Origin: a virus | Reading direction: 5' to 3' (one strand) | IMG/VR virus record: IMGVR_UViG_3300023199_000149 | Location: 1-45,475 of that record | DNA: 45,475 nt | In this document: positions 41,090-45,475 of the stretch, piece by piece | How positions within the stretch are numbered: the first letter of the stretch is position 1 | Layout of the letters: each line of letters begins with the position of its first letter | The notes under the pieces: generated by a model | What the model was told of the DNA's origin: nothing | What the model saw: only the letters and a program-made list of their open reading frames with translations | The model's database searches: none | Position numbers and translations under genes: made by a program

Positions 41090-42186
41090 TGCCTTGGCCA
41101 AAGAAGTCACTTAAAGATCGTGAATTGGGTCTTCGTAGTAATATTGCCTCAAACCTCGGCTTGAAATCCACACCTGGGCGCCTGAGCAATATTGCTGCTT
41201 TCTCAGGAGAGGTTTCTGCTGAGGTTGATGACCTTCACCAACATATCGATTATGCGCGGCAGCAAATTCATACGAAGACCTGCGACGAAGAGCATCTCAA
41301 ACTCAAAGGTGCCAAATACGGCCTCCTCAAACTGAAGGCCGTTCAAGCAGTTGGGCAGGTCACCTTCACTGGTACAGACGGCAAGGTGATTTCCAAAGAC
41401 GAAGTGCAATTGAAACATACATCCGGCGTGATCATCACCCTCGATACTGATGCAACGATTGCAGGCGGCACAGCTATTGTAAATGCGACCGTCGAAGAAG
41501 CGGGTAATGCTGGTAACCTAGCCAAGGATGAACTTCTGTCACCCATGTCTCCAATCGAAGGGGTGTCTTCTGAGGTAACTGTCTCAACTGCTTTCACGGA
41601 AGGCAGGGAAGAAGAAACTCTGGATGCCTATCGCTCCCGTGTCATGTTCCGTGAATCCTTCCCTCCTATGGGTGGAAACGATGCCGACTACGTTGTCTGG
41701 GCTAAGATGATCAACGGCGTTTCTGATGTCTGGGTTTATCCAAAAGAGCTGGGGTTGGGTACGGTCACCGTCCGGATCGCGGCCTACGACGATCCTACTG
41801 GACCTATTCCAACTGAGGCACTCCGCCAAAGCGTTGCGGATCACATTGAAGGGCATATCAATCCGGTTACAGGGCAATGGTCCGGTCGTCCTAGTGGTGG
41901 TGCTGAGGTGTTTGTCGTAGCACCTGTTGCCAAAGTCATTGATCTTGACTTCACGAGCCTCGACCCAGACACGACAGAAACTCGGACAGCTATTAAGGAG
42001 GCAGTTTCCTCAATGCTGCGTAAACGCTCAAAGCCGGGTGTTCTAATTCATTTGGATTGGATCGGCGAGGCAATTTCAAAGGCGATTGGAGAAAATCAAC
42101 ACACCTTAAATACGCCTAATGCCGCCATTCAGTGCGCAACCAACGAACTGCCGGTCATCGGTAATGTAACGGTCGGAGGTTCTTGA
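41089..42186 (+). CDS. Baseplate J protein (Mu gp47-like)
   Basis: 365 aa. LRSNIASNLGLKSTPGRLSN, GVSDVWVYPKELGLGTVTVR, VKIAAYDD-type strands and a C-terminal KRSKPGVLIHLDWIGEAIS match the baseplate wedge J/gp47 family. It overlaps gp46 by 1 bp. Confidence 0.88.
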   Translation: MPWPKKSLKDRELGLRSNIASNLGLKSTPGRLSNIAAFSGEVSAEVDDLHQHIDYARQQIHTKTCDEEHLKLKGAKYGLLKLKAVQAVGQVTFTGTDGKVISKDEVQLKHTSGVIITLDTDATIAGGTAIVNATVEEAGNAGNLAKDELLSPMSPIEGVSSEVTVSTAFTEGREEETLDAYRSRVMFRESFPPMGGNDADYVVWAKMINGVSDVWVYPKELGLGTVTVRIAAYDDPTGPIPTEALRQSVADHIEGHINPVTGQWSGRPSGGAEVFVVAPVAKVIDLDFTSLDPDTTETRTAIKEAVSSMLRKRSKPGVLIHLDWIGEAISKAIGENQHTLNTPNAAIQCATNELPVIGNVTVGGS

Positions 42187-42187
42187 T

Positions 42188-42787
42188 ATGGTCCGCACAT
42201 CCAATGATTACCAATCTGCCATGATCAATTCACTGCCTCAGGGAGCTGCATTCCCCAAAAAGGAAACGGCAAACCGCGATGCTATGTTTGGTGCTGTAGC
42301 AGATGAGCTGGCTGCAGAAGACTTTCTCGTTGAAAAAATGCTCACCGAAGCAGACCCGTTAAATACGAAAGACCTTTTGGATGAGTGGGAGCAACAACAT
42401 GGACTTCCCGAATGCCCTCATCAATCAGGCTTAAGCCGCCAGGAGCGTCTTGCTCTGTTGAATGAAAAGATCGACCGTGTAGGAAGCTTAAACCCAAATG
42501 CGATCGTCGCCCTGGCTGACCTTCTTGGTTACAAAGTGGAGCTAAAGGAACGCCGACCTTTTATTGGTGGCATTTCTAAAGGTGGCCAAGAAGCTGGTGG
42601 CGATGCGAAAGTGCGCTTTTGGTGGACAGTTCGTGTCAAAGAACCTCGTGTCACCATGTTTCGTGGTGGTGTGTCTACAGGTGGCGAAAAACAAGGCTCA
42701 ATCAAACGCGCTGAAGATCTGGAGTGTCTTCTACACAAAATTAATTTTTCTGAAAAAGAACTGACCGTTGGTTACGAAGGGAACTGA
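42188..42787 (+). CDS. Baseplate/tail protein (Mu gp48-like, DUF2313)
   Basis: 199 aa after GGAGG. NDYQSAMINSLPQGAAFPKK, DPLNTKDLLDEWEQQHGLPE and FWWTVRVKEPRVTMFRGGVS match the DUF2313 family, tail-tip connectors between wedge and fibre. Confidence 0.87.
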   Translation: MVRTSNDYQSAMINSLPQGAAFPKKETANRDAMFGAVADELAAEDFLVEKMLTEADPLNTKDLLDEWEQQHGLPECPHQSGLSRQERLALLNEKIDRVGSLNPNAIVALADLLGYKVELKERRPFIGGISKGGQEAGGDAKVRFWWTVRVKEPRVTMFRGGVSTGGEKQGSIKRAEDLECLLHKINFSEKELTVGYEGN

Positions 42788-42789
42788 AA

Positions 42790-43440
42790 ATGGATTATGT
42801 ACCTCCAATTGGTAAAACAGGATTGGCTTCTTACGTGGATGCGGATCCGGCTAACGGTATTGAAGGAGATGCCGTCTCAAGCGATGCTTGGGAACACTCA
42901 ATGTTGGAAATTAGAAATGTCATTGAGACATTTCTGGGAGAAGACACAGCATCTGGAAACGATCTCACTCAATTGGCGCAAGCCATTTCTCAAGCAGTTG
43001 CCGACGGGGCTGTTTCAGTTGAGAATGCTACAGAGGATGTGGCAGGTATTGTTGAACGCGCAACTGATGCAGAAGCAGCCGCTGGAACTGACGCAACTCG
43101 CTATATCACAGCCAAACAATTAAATGATAATGCTGTTGTTGTTTCAGAGAAAAGTTCTAGGACCACGACAGGAACATGGACAATCACAGGTCTGACTGTT
43201 GGGAAGCCAATATTTCTTACTGTTTCCGGTTATAGCGGCGACAACGGCATTTTTGAATTTAGAGTAACAGCAGGCTCAAATGATGGGGGAGCAGGAAACG
43301 GTGTGGATTTCCGATTAGGCCCATATTCAAATGGTAGTTTGAACAGTTCATGTTCAGCTGTGATTGTTCCAACTTCTTCAACTGTCAGCATTGAAGTGGC
43401 AGCTATAACTTCAGGTGTTACCGCGAGGGTTTATCAATGA
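42790..43440 (+). CDS. Tail fibre protein (short)
   Basis: 216 aa, GAAGGG before the ATG. The repeat-like VENATEDVAGIVERATDAEA, RYITAKQLNDN region is typical of tail fibres. The C-terminus is a Ser/Gly/Thr-rich beta domain (GYSGDNGIFEFRV, SAVIVPTSSTVSIEV) that may bind host surface sugars. It is short for a fibre. DNA from here to 44000 is more AT-rich than the rest of the tail module, a common sign of receptor-driven exchange. Confidence 0.78.
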   Translation: MDYVPPIGKTGLASYVDADPANGIEGDAVSSDAWEHSMLEIRNVIETFLGEDTASGNDLTQLAQAISQAVADGAVSVENATEDVAGIVERATDAEAAAGTDATRYITAKQLNDNAVVVSEKSSRTTTGTWTITGLTVGKPIFLTVSGYSGDNGIFEFRVTAGSNDGGAGNGVDFRLGPYSNGSLNSSCSAVIVPTSSTVSIEVAAITSGVTARVYQ

Positions 43441-44024
43441 TTCATGTATTTTTGGCTAAAATTAATCAAACTTTGATCGTCGTAAATATTGATAACGACA
43501 AAGAAGCCTCAAGTTTTAAAAAAAACAACGAGTGTCGCGAATTAACAGAAACCGAACAGAGCTTGTTTGTTGATGGTCTGCATCTTGCTGGTAGTGAAAA
43601 CACGAGTGTTACAGGCACCGCACTGGATGATGCAGTTATTTCATATCAACCTATGACCACGGATGAAAAAGCACAAAATCTGTGTAAGTTGATTAGTCAA
43701 CATGCGGAAGACCTGATTTCAAAAGGTTTTTTGGTGAACGGTCGCGCTTTTCGCTGTGACGATATTTCAGTTGGACGTCTTTCTGAGATGAAAGATCGAG
43801 CGCAGGATATTGAGACTGAAGATGGTTCTTGGTCTCAAAAGTTTATGACATCTGCCGGAGATGTCATTTCTTTATCTTCAGCTGCCCAAGTGAAAGCTTT
43901 GCATACACGAGCAGTGGATTATGCCGGTGACGTATTATCTGCTTCGGCAACGTTACAGGAAAGCCTTATCGATGATTTTAAAACATCAACTGAATGGCCT
44001 GCTGTGCCGGATTTAACCCTATAA
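43437..44024 (+). CDS. Tail fibre assembly-like protein (DUF4376-type C-terminus)
   Basis: 195 aa, overlapping the fibre gene (ATGA). The C-terminal half (SKGFLVNGRAFRCDDISVGR, FMTSAGDVISLSSAAQVKAL, HTRAVDYAGDVLSASATLQE) resembles DUF4376, found in fibre-assembly chaperones. The N-terminal half is unlike known families. Expected to help fold the fibre. Confidence 0.68.
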   Translation: MIHVFLAKINQTLIVVNIDNDKEASSFKKNNECRELTETEQSLFVDGLHLAGSENTSVTGTALDDAVISYQPMTTDEKAQNLCKLISQHAEDLISKGFLVNGRAFRCDDISVGRLSEMKDRAQDIETEDGSWSQKFMTSAGDVISLSSAAQVKALHTRAVDYAGDVLSASATLQESLIDDFKTSTEWPAVPDLTL

Positions 44025-44033
44025 CAGCAGGGG

Positions 44034-44113
44034 TCAGGATGCGGTAACATCCTGAGCCGGGTGTATGACCCACCCACGACAAAAGCCGCCCCGCCAGCCC
44101 GATCGAGCGGGGC
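44034..44113 (+). terminator. Two hairpins ending the late operon
   Basis: TCAGGATG (44034-44041) pairs with CATCCTGA (44048-44055) around CGGTAA. Then GCCCCGC (44088-44094) pairs with GCGGGGC (44107-44113). Neither has a T-run on the plus strand, while the second has GGCTTTTG on the minus strand. They probably reduce read-through into the com genes. Confidence 0.45.
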
Positions 44114-44138
44114 TAATATCGGATATAAAAGTTAATAA

Positions 44139-44321
44139 ATGGAGTCTTTTCGCTGTGGAAGTTGCAAAAAACTTCTTGGAAAGGTGGGGACCTCTGGTGA
44201 AGTTCAAATCAAATGCCCCCGCTGTAATACTATAAATCATTGGAAGGCCTCTGAGCCTCACACCCTGAATGCCGATGAGCATCATGATCAGAGTGTGAAT
44301 CATGAAAAAGAAGACAAGTAG
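44139..44321 (+). CDS. com: Com-like zinc-finger translational activator
   Basis: 60 aa. Four cysteines C6, C9, C26 and C29 (FRCGSCKKLLGKVG, IKCPRCNTINHW) form the Mu Com zinc finger. Mu Com binds the com-mom mRNA and opens the mom start. Here the gene overlaps the methyltransferase gene by 20 bp, and a hairpin covers that start codon. A TATAAA (44123-44129 region) lies upstream without a clear -35. Confidence 0.85.
   Translation: MESFRCGSCKKLLGKVGTSGEVQIKCPRCNTINHWKASEPHTLNADEHHDQSVNHEKEDK
44282..44305 (+). promoter_or_regulatory. Start-codon hairpin: candidate Com-responsive RNA switch
   Basis: TCATGAT (44282-44288) pairs perfectly with ATCATGA (44299-44305), and the methyltransferase ATG (44302-44304) lies inside the 3' arm. 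The 10-nt loop holds the purine-rich CAGAGTGTGA. This matches the layout of the translation-inhibiting stem-loop relieved by Com in Mu. Confidence 0.6.
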
Positions 44322-45093
44322 TCAAGTCTTACCCATTGCCCCCTATCTTGGGGGCAAACGCAATCTCGCCAAACGCCTTGTTGAGCGTATCAACCAGATC
44401 AACCACATCACATATGCAGAACCATTTGTCGGCATGGGCGGTGTGTTCCTGCGCCGCGATCAGCCGGTCCGATCGGAAGTCATCAACGATATTAGCCAGG
44501 ACATCTTCAATCTTTTTCGACAAATCCAAGAGCATGAAGGTTATTTCACAGACTACCTGTCCAACCAGATGACTATGCGCTCAGAGTTTCAGCGCCTGGT
44601 CAAAGTCCCGCCCGAAGTCCTGACCGACATCCAAAGGGCGGCAAGGTTCCTTTACCTTCAGCGCACCTGCTTTGGGGGTAACCCCAAGCACAACAGCTTC
44701 GGTGTCTCACCGGAACGGGCTGGGCGTTTCAATACCCGCATCCTTAAGCCGATGATCCAGAACCTGCACAATCGCCTGTCTGGGGTCGTGATCGAATGCT
44801 TGCCCTATCATGAGTTCATTGAGCGATATGACAGGCCGAGCACGCTGTTCTATCTCGATCCACCATATTACGGCTGTGAGAAAGACTACGGGAAAAACAT
44901 CTTTAGTCGGGAGGACTTCCAAAAAATCGCCGACCAGATGGCCAGCATCAAAGGTCGTTTCATTCTATCGATTAATGACACGCCAGTGATCAGAGAAGTG
45001 TTTGATGGGTTTGATATGGAGGAAGTCAGTTTGAACTACTCAGTGGCTAGGACAACGTCCAAACAGGCCAGAGAGCTGATAATTTCAAATTAG
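44302..45093 (+). CDS. Dam-like (D12 class) adenine methyltransferase in the mom position
   Basis: 263 aa. Motif X PYLGGKRNLA (14-23), motif I AEPFVGMGGVF (39-49) and motif IV DPPY (186-189) are intact, as is RTCFGGNPKHNSFGVSPE between them. The Dam family usually makes N6-methyladenine, often in GATC; specificity is not shown here. It replaces mom as the modification gene behind com. It has no real Shine-Dalgarno, which fits regulated translation. Confidence 0.88.
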   Translation: MKKKTSSQVLPIAPYLGGKRNLAKRLVERINQINHITYAEPFVGMGGVFLRRDQPVRSEVINDISQDIFNLFRQIQEHEGYFTDYLSNQMTMRSEFQRLVKVPPEVLTDIQRAARFLYLQRTCFGGNPKHNSFGVSPERAGRFNTRILKPMIQNLHNRLSGVVIECLPYHEFIERYDRPSTLFYLDPPYYGCEKDYGKNIFSREDFQKIADQMASIKGRFILSINDTPVIREVFDGFDMEEVSLNYSVARTTSKQARELIISN

Positions 45094-45103
45094 GACGTTA
45101 GAA

Positions 45104-45127
45104 AGGGGCCGCTTGGCCCCTCGTTTC
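45104..45127 (+). terminator. Terminator after the methyltransferase
   Basis: AGGGGCC (45104-45110) and GGCCCCT (45115-45121) form a tight stem with GCTT loop, followed by CGTTTC. It closes the last phage operon just before the right-end transposase sites. Confidence 0.6.
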
Positions 45128-45150
45128 TATCGATCTCTAACGAAAAAACT

Positions 45151-45183
45151 GTCCAGAAACTAACCTGAATTAGTCCAGAAACT
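45151..45183. promoter_or_regulatory. Right-end transposase-binding sites
   Basis: GTCCAGAAACT occurs twice in direct repeat, at 45151-45161 and 45173-45183, 22 bp apart (two DNA turns). Both are the reverse complement of AGTTTCTGGAC at the left end, as expected for inverted transposon ends. Confidence 0.7.
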
Positions 45184-45198
45184 GCCGCCGCGCTATAG

Positions 45199-45203
45199 TT
45201 ATC
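45199..45203. repeat. Candidate attR target-site duplication (GTTAT)
   Basis: This is the second copy of the 5-bp direct repeat at 8516-8520. It lies 18 nt beyond the last right-end site's GTCCAGAA core, a distance comparable to the left end (16 nt). Confidence 0.45.
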
Positions 45204-45283
45204 AGATGATTTCTTGAGGTGTCAGGAATAGCTATCCAAAAAATTCCGAATGAATTCCAAAGTGGGTTTTGGGAGATAAATTC

Positions 45284-45325
45284 CAAAAGAGAAAAGCCTG
45301 TAACTTATTGAAGTTACAGGCTTTA
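45284..45325 (-). terminator. Rho-independent terminator of tRNA-fMet
   Basis: AAGCCTGTAACTT (45294-45306) and AAGTTACAGGCTT (45311-45323) form a 13-bp perfect stem with a 4-nt loop. On the minus strand it is followed by TTTTCTCTTTT. It lies a few bases after the tRNA 3' end. Confidence 0.85.
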
Positions 45326-45327
45326 TT

Positions 45328-45404
<77 letters not shown>

Positions 45405-45424
45405 TTGGTATATTTGTGTATATT

Positions 45425-45467
45425 AAACACAAAGGCCGCCTTTTGAGGGGCGGCATTGTGTTTTTTT
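45425..45467. terminator. Strong hairpin terminator upstream of the tRNA
   Basis: AAACACAA plus GGCCGCC (45425-45440) pairs with GGCGGC plus TTGTGTTT (45449-45463), with TTTT following on the plus strand. The near-symmetric form can work both ways. It should insulate the tRNA from whatever lies to the right. Confidence 0.65.
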
Positions 45468-45475
45468 AATATTGT

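Larger units (their letters stand above)
8521..45198 (+). mobile_element. Mu-like transposable prophage, about 36.7 kb
   Basis: The gene order follows Mu and B3-type phages from end to end: repressor, ner, parB, MuA, MuB, early small genes, gemA, mor, lysis, head, tail, com and methyltransferase. Inverted transposase-site repeats lie near both ends and a candidate 5-bp duplication flanks the element. All structural modules are present, and the length is normal for the group. Two early genes carry single-base frameshifts, but none of the essential transposition, packaging or structural genes looks broken. The element may still be inducible. Confidence 0.9.

Overview
The window is a complete Mu-like (transposable, contractile-tailed) prophage of about 36.7 kb sitting in a bacterial chromosome. 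The host is probably a Gram-negative proteobacterium. An alphaproteobacterium fits best, because the early-gene content and the three-TM holin resemble Mu-like phages and gene-transfer agents of that class; this is inference, since no taxonomic marker gene is present. Host DNA lies at about 1-8520 and 45199-45475. The likely target duplication is GTTAT at 8516-8520 and 45199-45203.

Left host flank. An AT-rich plus-strand gene of unknown function (to 955) follows a perfect inverted repeat (48-81). A five-gene minus-strand cassette (8289 to 1013) follows, transcribed away from the prophage. Its genes encode a SIS-domain/HAD-phosphatase fusion, a type I phosphoribosyltransferase, a P-loop ATPase, a Rossmann-like protein of unknown function and a PfkB-family kinase with unusual cysteine motifs. 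The coupling is tight (12 bp gap, 8 bp overlap, 4 bp overlap, then a 158 bp gap). I read it as a nucleoside or sugar-phosphate pathway under ATPase control, possibly a defence or stress cassette. It is the best candidate here for an undescribed system.

Phage early region (8521-20531). Transposase end sites are followed by three minus-strand lysogeny-side genes: a membrane-anchored moron, a 46-aa ORF and an XRE repressor. An operator-rich divergent control region separates these from ner, a ParB-like gene, the MuA transposase and the MuB ATPase. About 16 small early genes follow: winged-helix and XRE regulators, DUF3164, an MT-A70 methyltransferase, an ASCH protein and a DUF2829 (Tad2-like) protein. 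Two early genes appear broken by single-base losses in short homopolymers.

Middle and late region (20532-44024). GemA and a Mor/C-family activator lead into lysis (M15 endolysin, three-TM holin, DUF2730). Head genes follow: gp26/gp27-like proteins, terminase, portal, F-PBECR nuclease fusion, protease with nested scaffold, cement protein and capsid. Tail genes follow: sheath, tube, chaperone with -2 frameshift, tape measure, N, P, gp45-gp48, fibre and fibre assembly. A strong minus-strand promoter and terminator between the F-like and protease genes define an 80-nt RNA that could also be a leaderless 16-codon message.

Right end (44025-45198). A Com-like zinc-finger gene overlaps a Dam-like adenine methyltransferase whose start codon is buried in a 7-bp hairpin. 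This mimics the Mu com-mom switch with a different modification enzyme. Transposase sites and the right end follow. The right host flank carries initiator tRNA-fMet with its terminator.
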